Below are positions 15,068 through 22,346 of a stretch of 38,101 nucleotides of DNA, in pieces. Source of the DNA: an uncultured Chloroflexota bacterium (GTDB lineage: Bacteria; Chloroflexota; Anaerolineae; Anaerolineales; Anaerolineaceae). Location of the stretch: the NCBI GenBank assembly GCA_902791025.1, contig CADATZ010000052.1, positions 1 through 38,101 of the forward strand. Direction: 5' to 3'. The first letter of the stretch is position 1. The number at the start of each line of letters is the position of its first letter. The notes below the pieces were generated by a model. It was not told the origin of the DNA. It was given only the letters and a program-made list of their open reading frames with translations, and ran no database searches. The translations under genes were made by a program, and so were the position numbers.

Positions 15068-16141
15068 TCATCGATCGTAAATGGACAGCAGCGGTTCCCG
15101 GAAAGCCCCGATATATCGGGACGGAGTCGCATGAAAGCTTCCGTAGGTCGATAGATTTTGATAGGAGACGTTTTTGTTGCTTTTATCCAGCAAATCGGAA
15201 CTGACACTGACATAGGAAACCGTCACCGGGTCAGAATAGCGGAACCAGTAGCCATTACCTTCGAGTGAAAATCCATTAATAGTGATCCAGTGGGAATATC
15301 CCCAAAAAGCTTCTGTAATCCCACCTCGCAGATAACATACCTCGATCACTGCGGGGCGTCCGGTAGTCAGCAGTTCGATCAGCGTCTCTTCTGTGCTTTT
15401 TTCCTTTGTTCTGTGATCAGTGAAAAGAAAATTTTCGGATAGCTTCTCTTCTTCGACATAGCGATTAACTGTATTCGTGATCTGATCCTCCACCAGCTCA
15501 TAGAACGGGTGACCGGTGCAATATTCTTCCCCATCCAGACAGTAATTCCGCATCTTGTTCACACGGTTGAACATATCATTCCCATAAACGGGATCGATGA
15601 ACTGCAGTGCGATGGCTCCAGCCGCAGGACCGCAGGCTTCATTCCCGATGTAAGTGCACCAGTATTGATTGACAACACCTGAATCAAGGAAACAATCCGT
15701 ATAAACCAGATCAGAACTGACTGAAGAATCCCCATCAGAGAGAACAGCATAGAGCGCGTTCATGATCACGTTTCCGCCTTTGAAATTAAACTTCGGAGTT
15801 ATCTTTTTTTCTTCGAGCGGCTCGGTATAAATATTATAATAAATGGTTGTTTTTCCTGTGGTTTCAGCAGCCGTATCGCTGATCAGTTTATCCACGATCA
15901 CACCTTCTGAGGAGCGATATTCCCGGGTGTATATTTTTATATGATCCCCAACTTTGATATCACCGTTGACAATGGCCTGTCCGCGGTAAGGGATCCGCAG
16001 AGAAAGCTGTTTCTCTGTTCCGGGTTCAAGTGTGGCTGATTGGTTTTCGGCAGAAAAAGCTGCACACATCCTGACCATACAGATGGACAGAACGGTTATC
16101 ACGAAAAGATATGTCCTGATTTTATTCAACAACAACCACAA
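15068..16141 (-). CDS. Secreted C39-like (papain-fold) cysteine peptidase
   Basis: 357 residues. An N-terminal hydrophobic segment (IRTYLFVITVLSICMVRMCA) serves as signal peptide. Residues 30-110 look like a beta-rich region. The catalytic domain starts at NQYWCTYIGNEACGPAAGAI, where Gln and the Cys of ACGPAA match the oxyanion Gln and nucleophile of the C39_2 family, and continues to the catalytic His in WGYSHWITINGF. It lacks an ABC exporter domain, so it is not a bacteriocin-processing transporter. Start: TTG at 16141 is the only upstream start giving a full signal peptide; the ribosome site is weak (AAGAAAG), so the start is uncertain. A palindromic repeat separates it from the upstream TPR gene. 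Confidence 0.78.
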   Translation of the reverse strand: MWLLLNKIRTYLFVITVLSICMVRMCAAFSAENQSATLEPGTEKQLSLRIPYRGQAIVNGDIKVGDHIKIYTREYRSSEGVIVDKLISDTAAETTGKTTIYYNIYTEPLEEKKITPKFNFKGGNVIMNALYAVLSDGDSSVSSDLVYTDCFLDSGVVNQYWCTYIGNEACGPAAGAIALQFIDPVYGNDMFNRVNKMRNYCLDGEEYCTGHPFYELVEDQITNTVNRYVEEEKLSENFLFTDHRTKEKSTEETLIELLTTGRPAVIEVCYLRGGITEAFWGYSHWITINGFSLEGNGYWFRYSDPVTVSYVSVSSDLLDKSNKNVSYQNLSTYGSFHATPSRYIGAFREPLLSIYDR

Positions 16142-16173
16142 TTCTTTCTTATTTAGCTTCTATTTAAGCAGGA

Positions 16174-16234
16174 GCACGTGGGGACAGGCATCTTGTGTCG
16201 CGGATCCGACACAAGTGTGTCTGTCCCCATGTGC
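16174..16234. repeat. 61-bp palindromic repeat, copy 3
   Basis: Outer arms GCACGTGGGGACAGGCA / TGTCTGTCCCCATGTGC. The inner stem is CTTGTGTCG/CGACACAAG over a CGGATC loop, a different but still fully paired inner arm compared with copy 1. Confidence 0.9.
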
Positions 16235-16258
16235 GTCACTTTGTTCTGTTAAATTTAT

Positions 16259-17182
16259 CTATTGTTCCAATGCGGTAAGTAATTCCATATTTCTCTGGAC
16301 AGTCTCGCTGATACCTACCGGAATACCGACTTCAGTACAGCGCTCTTTAATGGCGTCCAGATTATATCCATCAGGTGTAACTCCGGATTTTTTGCGGATC
16401 CAGGCAATCTCCATTTCAGCCTGCCGAGAGGACTGGTAGTGAAGGCTCAGCATGTACAGCATAACCGCGTCCTCAAAATTACCGGCTTCACTGAGGCAAA
16501 ATGCCATATCCCGATAACAGCGCGCAAGCTCAGCACGATTCGCCGCGCAGGAAAGTCCCCATAGCGCGTTATTAAACGCCTTTTCCATTTGTCCGGTCCG
16601 TTTATATGCTTCTCCAAGCTCAACGATGTATTTGATACAAACAGGATTCAGTTCATCAAGCAATTCGAGCGGGTAGAGCGCTTCTTTTGCCCTTCCCATT
16701 TCGATCAAAAAACTGCCATAAGTATAAAGGATCGGACCGGGATGCATCGGATGACGCCGAACTTCACGGTCCCCTATCGAAGCACTGAAATAATCCTGAT
16801 ATATCATACCTTCCAGATAAGAGGTGAAATCTGTCCAAACTGCATCTTCAGTAAGCGGATAGGCCTTGATCACCTCTGTCAATACGGCAAGCTTTGCTTC
16901 TGCTTCGTCATAACGCTTCTGATCGATCAGTTGGCATGCTTCCTTAAAGTCCTCATCGGCAGTCTCAACCATATTATCGTAGATAAGCTGCAGCTCATCC
17001 GGATCTTCTTCCATGGCAATGTCAAAAATCCGCTTTCCGATCTCTTTCAACAGCGGTTCAGAGTCCGGTTGTCCGTGGTAACGCTCTCCCCATGAGTTCA
17101 AGACATCGATATCATGTTCCGGATCACCGGTAAGCTCTTTTTCGATTTCATCCATTATTTTTTTTATATCCATTTCATCCAT
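16259..17182 (-). CDS. TPR-repeat protein of unknown function
   Basis: 307 residues, helical throughout, acidic, with no signal peptide or membrane segment. Several tetratricopeptide-like helix pairs are visible: residues about 70-105 (FKEACQLIDQKRYDEAEAKL), 150-180 (YGSFLIEMGRAKEALYPLEL), 185-215 (YIVELGEAYKRTGQMEKAFN) and 220-255 (CYRDMAFCLSEAGNFEDAVM). Such repeats are protein-interaction scaffolds. Start ATG 17182 has GAGGTCG upstream; a second ATG three codons later is also possible. No specific partner can be inferred. Confidence 0.8.
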   Translation of the reverse strand: MDEMDIKKIMDEIEKELTGDPEHDIDVLNSWGERYHGQPDSEPLLKEIGKRIFDIAMEEDPDELQLIYDNMVETADEDFKEACQLIDQKRYDEAEAKLAVLTEVIKAYPLTEDAVWTDFTSYLEGMIYQDYFSASIGDREVRRHPMHPGPILYTYGSFLIEMGRAKEALYPLELLDELNPVCIKYIVELGEAYKRTGQMEKAFNNALWGLSCAANRAELARCYRDMAFCLSEAGNFEDAVMLYMLSLHYQSSRQAEMEIAWIRKKSGVTPDGYNLDAIKERCTEVGIPVGISETVQRNMELLTALEQ

Positions 17183-17206
17183 ATCGACCTCTTACTTTTT
17201 ATTTTT

Positions 17207-17250
17207 TTCACGGAGCATCCGTGGACAACTTTCTCTTTTCGCTGCGCAGT
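17207..17250. repeat. Degenerate half-copy of the palindromic repeat
   Basis: CACGGAGCATCCGTGGACAA followed by CTTTCTC and a TTCGCTGCG loop resembles the variant copy at 33287 (CACGGAG, GTCCAC, CTTTCTTG strings). The second arm is lost. The rest of the 17183-17597 gap holds repeat copy 4 and a terminator hairpin, and otherwise nothing recognised. Confidence 0.45.
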
Positions 17251-17458
17251 CAATACAGCAATGCTTCTGCTCTGCATCTAAATTCAGGTGAATCCTGTTC
17301 TTTGATATATCAGGCTAACTGTACACATTGCTGCGTCGATTGGTTCTAAAGATTGGTTTTGAACAGTTATTAAATTCCAATTTAAATATTATATATCATA
17401 TCCTGCTGAAGAATTTCATTTTTTTCAATTTTCGTATCTATTCAGAATCCGCAGTACC

Positions 17459-17519
17459 GCACATGGTGACAGGCACGCTTGTGTCGGCTTCGCGACACAA
17501 GATGCCAGTCCCCAAGTGC
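17459..17519. repeat. 61-bp palindromic repeat, copy 4
   Basis: GCACATGGTGACAGGCACG on the left and GATGCCAGTCCCCAAGTGC on the right. The inner stem is CTTGTGTCG/CGACACAAG over a GCTTCG loop. The flanks extend the symmetry: ATTCAG at 17440 and CTGAAT at 17526. Confidence 0.9.
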
Positions 17520-17560
17520 TTCGTACTGAATACATCAAAATCATCTATAAAATCTATCGA

Positions 17561-17586
17561 GGGGACGGACCATCAGGTCCGTCCCC
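17561..17586 (-). terminator. Hairpin after the DUF624 gene
   Basis: A perfect 11-bp stem GGGGACGGACC / GGTCCGTCCCC with a 4-nt loop, 11 bp past the stop of the 17598-18230 gene. The U tract on - is poor, so termination efficiency is uncertain. Confidence 0.5.
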
Positions 17587-17597
17587 TTACACCAAGA

Positions 17598-18230
17598 TTA
17601 GCGACCGGCATCAACCGTGTTCTTTTCCTCGTATTTTTTAAAAATCGGTTCAATGAATAATGACCAGAGCAGCATCGTCACCGCGGGCATGAAGAAAAAC
17701 GGATAAATCGCGTTCAGGCTCCATTGCAGCACCTCGATCGTCATCAACACCAGGATCAGCGTACGCGGCAGATATGCGAAACAAAAACGAAATGCGGTTT
17801 TGTTGAGCGCCACGAAATCAAAGGTAAAACGGGAAAGGATCGGGAACACCCAGCAGGCAGATCCCAACGGAACGATCAGCACGATATAATAAGCGATCCC
17901 CGCGGCAAAAGCACCGCGCGATGTTTCTCCGAGCGCCAACAGATAACGAACCGTCAAGACGCAAACAAGAATCAGCGTCCCCCACAGCAAGCTTGACAGA
18001 AAAGCTGTTTTAAACTCCCGCTTGAAAGTCTCAAGAAAGCGGGGATAAACCACCGGCTCTTTGCGGCGAATGCCGTGGATCACTGCATCATAAAGCGCGG
18101 TCGTTGCCGGTCCGATAGGAATGATCAGAAGGCACAGCATAGACCAGATCGTGCTCAGAAATACGATATCCGTGAGCACGTTCAGGCCTTTCCAGAGAAA
18201 TCCTTCCTGACTGAAGATTTTTTTCAGCAT
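17598..18230 (-). CDS. DUF624 (YesL-like) membrane protein
   Basis: 210 residues with four to five membrane segments. The N-terminal region ending LCLLIIPIGPATTALYDAV is characteristic of DUF624/YesL, where a first helix is followed by a conserved P-x-G-P-A-T-x-A-L. In other bacteria these proteins lie beside carbohydrate ABC transporter and glycoside hydrolase genes, but no biochemical function is established. Here its neighbours are SGNH hydrolases and a TPR protein. Repeat copies flank it on both sides. Confidence 0.85.
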   Translation of the reverse strand: MLKKIFSQEGFLWKGLNVLTDIVFLSTIWSMLCLLIIPIGPATTALYDAVIHGIRRKEPVVYPRFLETFKREFKTAFLSSLLWGTLILVCVLTVRYLLALGETSRGAFAAGIAYYIVLIVPLGSACWVFPILSRFTFDFVALNKTAFRFCFAYLPRTLILVLMTIEVLQWSLNAIYPFFFMPAVTMLLWSLFIEPIFKKYEEKNTVDAGR

Positions 18231-18262
18231 TATTTATCCAAAAGAAATCCATTTACATCAGA

Positions 18263-18323
18263 GCACACGGGGACTGGTACCATGTGCGGCGCAGCCCGCA
18301 CTTGCGTGCCTGTCCTCATGTGC
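18263..18323. repeat. 61-bp palindromic repeat, copy 5 (inverted orientation)
   Basis: GCACACGGGGACTGGTACCA on the left and TGCGTGCCTGTCCTCATGTGC on the right. The asymmetric words (ACTGG versus ACAGG) are swapped relative to copies 1-4, so it is inserted the other way round. It lies between DUF624 and the SGNH hydrolase. Confidence 0.88.
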
Positions 18324-18341
18324 GTCACTTTACGATCATAA

Positions 18342-19001
18342 CTAATAGCCCAAAAGATCCGGAACCATTTTAACAAGCGCTTCCGCAAGGCAGCGATGGC
18401 CTTTGGCGGTCAGGTGCATACAGTCGATCTTGTTAAATTCACCGATTCCTTCCGCATCCAGAAAGGCACAGCCTGTTGCCTCAGCCACTTTGCGGTAGTA
18501 TTTCGCCAATTCCCGCGATTTTTCCGGACATCCGGGCCCCATCTTCAGACCGGCTTCGTCATCATAAAGTCCCTCAAGAATATGCGGTGGGCAGATAACC
18601 AAAATATTCGGGGTGTGATCGCCCCAGCAAAGCGTGCTTTGCGCTTTGCGGATCAGACGTTCCATTGCTCCGGCGATATTGACCGGTGTCGCGCCGAAAT
18701 GGGCCTTGGTATCATTGGTTCCGAGCATAATAATCAGCAGATCTACCGGCTCATGGCTCATCAGGATCGGGGTGATATGCGCCACACCGGACATTCCTTC
18801 ATGGATCGGATCCTCAAAGGCACAGTTCCGGCCGGAAAGCCCTTCCTCGATCACCAGATATTCTTCACCGAGCATTTTTTGAAGAAGACAGGTCCAGCGC
18901 TCATTCTCATTGAAACGGCTGCCATGGTCCGCACTGTCGTTCGGATCCTTGCAGGCACCATGCGTGTTGGAATCGCCAAAACAAACGATATGTTTTTTCA
19001 T
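18342..19001 (-). CDS. SGNH/GDSL-family hydrolase, complete paralog
   Basis: 219 residues. Block I is CFGDSNTHG with nucleophile Ser at about residue 10. Block II Gly is in EGLSGRNCAFEDP. Block III is MLGTNDTKAHFG with Asn. Block V is DCMHLTAKGH with the Asp-x-x-His dyad. These are the four conserved SGNH positions. Relatives act as acyl-/acetylesterases on carbohydrates or lipids. No signal peptide, so it is cytoplasmic. It is clearly paralogous to the next gene, sharing long identical strings such as ILMSHEPVDLLIIMLGTNDT. It ends RCLAEALVKMVPDLLGY after the His block, showing what a normal C-terminus looks like. Confidence 0.92.
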   Translation of the reverse strand: MKKHIVCFGDSNTHGACKDPNDSADHGSRFNENERWTCLLQKMLGEEYLVIEEGLSGRNCAFEDPIHEGMSGVAHITPILMSHEPVDLLIIMLGTNDTKAHFGATPVNIAGAMERLIRKAQSTLCWGDHTPNILVICPPHILEGLYDDEAGLKMGPGCPEKSRELAKYYRKVAEATGCAFLDAEGIGEFNKIDCMHLTAKGHRCLAEALVKMVPDLLGY

Positions 19002-19029
19002 AAATTGATTTCCCGGATTTTTTGTAACT

Positions 19030-19120
19030 GTTCAGTATCGGAAGACGCACATGGGTACAGACACGCTTGTGTCGGCTTCGCGACAGCAAGGTATCAGTCC
19101 CCAAGTGCTTCGTCCTGAAC
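19030..19120. repeat. 91-bp palindromic repeat, copy 6, with GTTCAG/CTGAAC ends
   Basis: The core at 19047-19108 is a 62-bp version of the palindrome. The symmetry extends to GTTCAG (19030-19035) and CTGAAC (19115-19120). TAACT flanks both ends (19025-19029 and 19121-19125). The element supplies the last eight codons and the stop of the SGNH gene to its right. This is the clearest full-length copy in the window. Confidence 0.85.
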
Positions 19121-19738
19121 TAACTGTTTGTGGCCTTTTGCGGTCAGATGCATGCAGTCGATTTGGTTGAATTCCGCAAGGCCCTCTGCGTCCATAAAAT
19201 CACAGCCAAACAGATCGGCAGCCTGTTTGAAATATTTTGCCAGACCTCTGGAGCGTTCCGGACAGCCTGCACCCATCGGTCCGCTGGCTGCCTCATCATT
19301 ATACAGACCGTCCCCAATGTGCGGAGGAGCGACGATCAGGATCTTCGGCTCATGCTTGCCCCAGCAGGGAATCGATTTGCATTTCATGATGAGCCGCTGC
19401 AATCCCACACCGATAGCAGCCGCGTTCACGCCAAAGCGTTCTTTGGTATCATTCGTTCCCAGCATAATAATCAGCAGGTCCACCGGCTCATGGCTCATCA
19501 GGATCGGATAAACCACGTCGATAGCAGGCATGCTTTCATGCAAAGCGTCTTCAAATACGGTGGTCCGTCCGGATAGCCCTTCCTCGATCACCAGATAATC
19601 TTTGCCGAGCTTTTCCTGCAGCAGACAGGTCCAGCGTTCGTCTTCATTAAACCGATCTCCATGATCCGCGCAATCCATCGGGTCCGCGCAATACCCATGC
19701 GTGTTGGAATCACCTAAACAAACCACATGCTTTCTCAT
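19094..19738 (-). CDS. SGNH/GDSL-family hydrolase with C-terminus formed by a repeat element
   Basis: 214 residues, paralog of the downstream SGNH gene. CLGDSNTHG, EGLSGRTTVFED, MLGTNDTKERFG and DCMHLTAKGH are all intact, so the active site is complete. The last residues VQDEALGD and the TGA stop are encoded by the inserted palindromic element (GTT CAG GAC GAA GCA CTT GGG GAC TGA). The native frame ends after HKQL. Compared with the paralog, a C-terminal helix of about 15 residues is replaced by 8 repeat-derived ones. It may still fold, because all catalytic residues lie upstream. Start ATG 19738 has AGGAGGAT in front. Confidence 0.9.
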   Translation of the reverse strand: MRKHVVCLGDSNTHGYCADPMDCADHGDRFNEDERWTCLLQEKLGKDYLVIEEGLSGRTTVFEDALHESMPAIDVVYPILMSHEPVDLLIIMLGTNDTKERFGVNAAAIGVGLQRLIMKCKSIPCWGKHEPKILIVAPPHIGDGLYNDEAASGPMGAGCPERSRGLAKYFKQAADLFGCDFMDAEGLAEFNQIDCMHLTAKGHKQLVQDEALGD

Positions 19739-19750
19739 CTATCCTCCTAA

Positions 19751-19806
19751 TTAGTTATTAGCTGTTAGATATTAGCTATTAGCTGTTAGCCATTAGCTGT
19801 TAGCGC
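19751..19806. repeat. TTAGCTG heptamer array, 8 units
   Basis: Eight in-register heptamers, all starting TTAG: TTAGTTA, TTAGCTG, TTAGATA, TTAGCTA, TTAGCTG, TTAGCCA, TTAGCTG, TTAGCGC. It begins 13 bp upstream of the SGNH start codon. Confidence 0.92.
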
Positions 19807-19822
19807 TAAAATCATATAAACA

Positions 19823-19864
19823 CGAACTCCTAACCCCTAACCCCTAATTCCTAATCCCTATTAT
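19823..19864. repeat. CTAACCC heptamer array, 6 units
   Basis: CGAACTC, CTAACCC, CTAACCC, CTAATTC, CTAATCC, CTATTAT in 7-bp register. It lies between the divergent SGNH and RpiR genes, next to the TTAGCTG array. Confidence 0.88.
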
Positions 19865-19907
19865 CACACATAATTCCCAATTTTTTGAAAAACAGACCGA
19901 TTCTTTA

Positions 19908-19916
19908 TGGTAAAAT
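19908..19916 (+). promoter_or_regulatory. Extended -10 promoter of the RpiR regulator
   Basis: TGGTAAAAT is an extended -10 (TGn plus TAAAAT). It includes the upstream in-frame ATG at 19907, which therefore cannot be the translation start of mRNAs made from it. The -35 region is A-rich and not recognisable. Confidence 0.5.
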
Positions 19917-19936
19917 TCGTACAAGCCGGAGGAAAT

Positions 19937-20806
19937 ATGAACGAAAACTCACATGAGAATGTTTTTGAGCTGATCAGCAACAACTATTACGACCTGACAA
20001 CCGCTGAAAAAAGGATCGCGGATTATATAATTGCCGACCCGGAGCATGTACAGCAGGCCGGAATTTCCGACCTCGCGGACGCCTGCGGTACCGCGATGGC
20101 GACAGTTTCCAGGTTCAGCAGAAAACTCGGATACGACAGCTTCAGCGCACTTCGGATCGCAATTGCTCACGCACTCTCATCCCAATCCAGCAACGCGGAA
20201 TTTCTTACCGGCAAAATCACGATGGAAGACACTTTCGAAGATGAGTGTCAAAAGATCCATACCGCCGACCTCGCTGTTATCACGCAAACATATAATCTCA
20301 TTAATGAGAAAATTTATATGAAAGCCGTTGATATGCTGCTGAACGCGAAAAGGGTGGTCTGCATGGGACAAGGCGGCTCAGTGATCATTGCCATGGAAGC
20401 AGCTCACCTGTTTTCGACTGTCTGCGGAAAATTCACCTGCATCCAGGACAGCCATATGCAGGTGATCACCATCAGCAATATGGATGAAAATGACGTGCTG
20501 CTCTATTTCTCCTATTCCGGTTCCGTTCGGGACATGATGGAAAACTTCGCCCTGGCTTCCGCACGCGGCGTAAAAACCATCCTCTTCACCCGTTTCCCGA
20601 AATCTCCGGGGGCTGAACTGGCCGATATCGTGCTGCAATGCGGCTCCAGTGAAAGCCCGCTGCAACTTGGGTCCATCCCAGCCCGTCTTTCTCAGCTCTT
20701 TATGCTGGATGTGCTGTTTTCCGAATACTGCCGGCGGGATTATGATACCGCCAAAGAATCCCGCAAACGGATCGCCCATGCGATTTCCGAAAAGCATGTT
20801 GAATGA
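19937..20806 (+). CDS. MurR/RpiR-family transcriptional regulator of the sialic-acid locus
   Basis: 289 residues from ATG 19937, which follows GGAGG at 6-nt spacing. The earlier ATG at 19907 lies in the promoter. The N-terminal HTH_6 domain (residues about 5-80) contains LTTAEKRIADYIIADPEHV, then ISDLADACGTAMATVSRFSR. The C-terminal SIS (sugar isomerase) domain from about 115 has VVCMGQGGSVIIAMEAAHLF and LYFSYSGSVRDMMEN, the phosphosugar-binding loops. RpiR proteins commonly control amino-sugar and sialic-acid catabolism and respond to a phosphosugar. It is the first gene before the sialic-acid transporter and lyase, same orientation, with operator-like palindromes in the following gap. Confidence 0.92.
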   Translation: MNENSHENVFELISNNYYDLTTAEKRIADYIIADPEHVQQAGISDLADACGTAMATVSRFSRKLGYDSFSALRIAIAHALSSQSSNAEFLTGKITMEDTFEDECQKIHTADLAVITQTYNLINEKIYMKAVDMLLNAKRVVCMGQGGSVIIAMEAAHLFSTVCGKFTCIQDSHMQVITISNMDENDVLLYFSYSGSVRDMMENFALASARGVKTILFTRFPKSPGAELADIVLQCGSSESPLQLGSIPARLSQLFMLDVLFSEYCRRDYDTAKESRKRIAHAISEKHVE

Positions 20807-20818
20807 AAATTTTTTTCA

Positions 20819-20886
20819 CATATGACACTACATTGAAAATAAATGACAATTGTCATATGGTCAAAACTCAAATTCTTATGTAAAAT
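20819..20886 (+). promoter_or_regulatory. Promoter and candidate RpiR operator before the binding-protein gene
   Basis: CATATGACA (20819-20827) and TGTCATATG (20851-20859) form an inverted pair, and a 14-bp perfect palindrome ATGACAATTGTCAT (20843-20856) overlaps the second arm. A further TGTCATA half-site lies at 20927. A TAAAAT -10 (20881-20886) lies 17 bp from TGGTCA (20858-20863). The proximity to the RpiR gene makes this its probable binding region. Confidence 0.5.
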
Positions 20887-20896
20887 TAATGAAAAC

Positions 20897-20910
20897 GGGA
20901 CACAAGTCCC
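20897..20910 (+). promoter_or_regulatory. Small leader hairpin upstream of the binding-protein gene
   Basis: GGGAC-ACAA-GTCCC followed by AATTTTATTATA. It could end RpiR transcripts or act as a leader structure. The stem is short (5 bp), so this is tentative. Confidence 0.3.
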
Positions 20911-20943
20911 AATTTTATTATATATATGTCATAGGAGGACCAT

Positions 20944-22197
20944 ATGAACAAACGTTTATCGCTGCTTCTTGCACTGTGTCTGATCTTCTCCTTTGCCCTG
21001 GTCAACGCGGCCTCTGCAACGGACATCACCCTCTGGACCTACCCTGTAGGCAACTGGGGTAATGCTGAAGCCGTTCAGGTTTTGATCGACAAGTTCAATG
21101 AAGTTTATCCTGATATCCACGTCACTGTCGAACTTCTCGACTACACAAATGGTGATGACCAGGTCAACACCGCTATCGAAGGCGGTCAGGCTCCTGATAT
21201 CATCTTTGAAGGTCCGGAACGTCTGGTTGCGAACTGGGGTGCCAAGGGATTGATGGTTGACCTCGCAGATCTGTGGGCTGCCGATTACGCAAAGGAAATT
21301 TATCCTGCGATCGAATCCGCATGCCACAATGCTGAAGGTGCTTACTATGAATTCCCGGTCTGCATGACTGCCCACAATATGGCCATCAACTATGACCTGT
21401 TCAAGGCTGCCGATGCCCTCCAGTACATCGATGAAGAAAACCACACCTGGACAACTGATGGCTTCATCAACGCAGTCAAAGCGCTGTATGATTACGGTCA
21501 GGAAAATGTCGGTGCTGTTTACTGCTCCGGCCAGGGCGGCGACCAGGGTACCCGTGCTCTGATCAACAACCTCTACGGCGGTACCTTCACCAACCCGGAA
21601 CACACTGCCTACACAGCTGACTCCGAAGAAAACATCAAGGCTCTCGAACTGCTCCAGTCCATGGACGGCATCAACTTTGATCCTTCCATCAACGGCGGTG
21701 AAGAAATCCAGCTGTTCTGCAACGAAACCCTCGGTATGGCCTTCTGCTGGAATGTTGCCCAGGAAAAGACCCACGCTGCTGCCGGCGACGTTGAATTCGA
21801 AATCTTCCCGATGGCCTTCCCGTCCAACGGCGAACCGAAACTGCAGGGTGGTATCTGGGGCTTCGGTATCTTCGATAACGGCGATGCCGACCGCATCGAT
21901 GCCGCGAAGACTTTCGTCAAATTCATGACTGAAGACAACGACATTTATGCCGACGCTGTCACGACCTCTTCCTACTGGCCGGTCCGCGAACTCGAAGGCA
22001 TCTATGCCGGTGATGACATCATGACCGAATATGGTATGTTCATGAAGTACATGGGCGACTACTATCAGGTCACCCGTGGCTGGGCACAGGCCCGCACCGA
22101 ATGGTGGAACATGCTCCAGCGCATCGGCGCCGGCGGCAATGTTGCTGATGAAGTCAAAGTGTTCGTTGAAAACGCCAACGCCGCTGCTGCCCAGTAA
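20944..22197 (+). CDS. Extracellular sugar-binding protein of an ABC importer (probably sialic acid)
   Basis: 417 residues. The signal peptide is MNKRLSLLLALCLIFSFALV with a likely cleavage after VNAASA. No canonical lipobox is present (LALC has Leu at -1), so it looks like a soluble secreted protein. The mature protein is a family-1 solute-binding protein, starting ITLWTYPVGNWGNAEAVQVL and with the usual KFNEVYPDIHVTVEL and GGQAPDIIF strings. AGGAGG lies 6 nt before ATG 20944. Context (RpiR, NanA, YhcH) points to N-acetylneuraminate or a related amino sugar as ligand. Codon use is strongly biased compared with neighbours, consistent with high expression. Confidence 0.9.
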   Translation: MNKRLSLLLALCLIFSFALVNAASATDITLWTYPVGNWGNAEAVQVLIDKFNEVYPDIHVTVELLDYTNGDDQVNTAIEGGQAPDIIFEGPERLVANWGAKGLMVDLADLWAADYAKEIYPAIESACHNAEGAYYEFPVCMTAHNMAINYDLFKAADALQYIDEENHTWTTDGFINAVKALYDYGQENVGAVYCSGQGGDQGTRALINNLYGGTFTNPEHTAYTADSEENIKALELLQSMDGINFDPSINGGEEIQLFCNETLGMAFCWNVAQEKTHAAAGDVEFEIFPMAFPSNGEPKLQGGIWGFGIFDNGDADRIDAAKTFVKFMTEDNDIYADAVTTSSYWPVRELEGIYAGDDIMTEYGMFMKYMGDYYQVTRGWAQARTEWWNMLQRIGAGGNVADEVKVFVENANAAAAQ

Positions 22198-22211
22198 TCG
22201 GATTTGAAATA

Positions 22212-22247
22212 TTTCAACTCTCTTCGGGAAACCGGAGAGAGTTGAAA
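22212..22247 (+). promoter_or_regulatory. Stable hairpin with GAAA tetraloop between binding-protein and permease genes
   Basis: A 16-bp stem from TTTCAACTCTCTTCGG against CCGGAGAGAGTTGAAA (one G-U pair), capped by GAAA. No U-run follows, so it is more likely an mRNA-stabilising or attenuating structure that keeps binding-protein mRNA in excess over permease mRNA than a full terminator. Confidence 0.65.
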
Positions 22248-22250
22248 AAA

Positions 22251-22328
22251 TGAAGAATGAAGAGTGAAGAATAAAGGCTAAAGTTATCTTCGGAAACATT
22301 TTTATAATTCTTCATTCTTCATTCTTTA
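22251..22328. repeat. TGAAGAA heptamers in inverted pair
   Basis: TGAAGAA, TGAAGAG, TGAAGAA, TAAAGGC at 22251-22278, and the reverse-complement heptamers TTCTTCA, TTCTTCA, TTCTTTA at 22308-22328. The two blocks can pair with each other. Same family as the coding array at 4541-4657. Confidence 0.85.
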
Positions 22329-22346
22329 TTTCCGAAAGGGGGATAT

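Noticed and set aside
15068..16141. Bacteriocin-processing C39 peptidase
   Set aside because: The protein has a signal peptide and no ABC-transporter domains, and no small leader peptide gene with a double-glycine motif lies nearby.
6781..19108. Possible CRISPR-like array of regularly recurring palindromes
   Set aside because: Copies are kilobases apart with genes between them, there are no short unique spacers, and no cas genes are present.
19823..19864. Telomere-like CTAACCC repeat
   Set aside because: The period is 7, the copies are degenerate, and it sits beside other 7-bp families in the chromosome interior. Resemblance to telomeric DNA is coincidental.
20956..22299. 447-codon - strand open frame opposite the binding-protein gene
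   Set aside because: It mirrors the strongly biased codon use of the highly expressed + strand gene, which suppresses antisense stops. No motifs or ribosome site.
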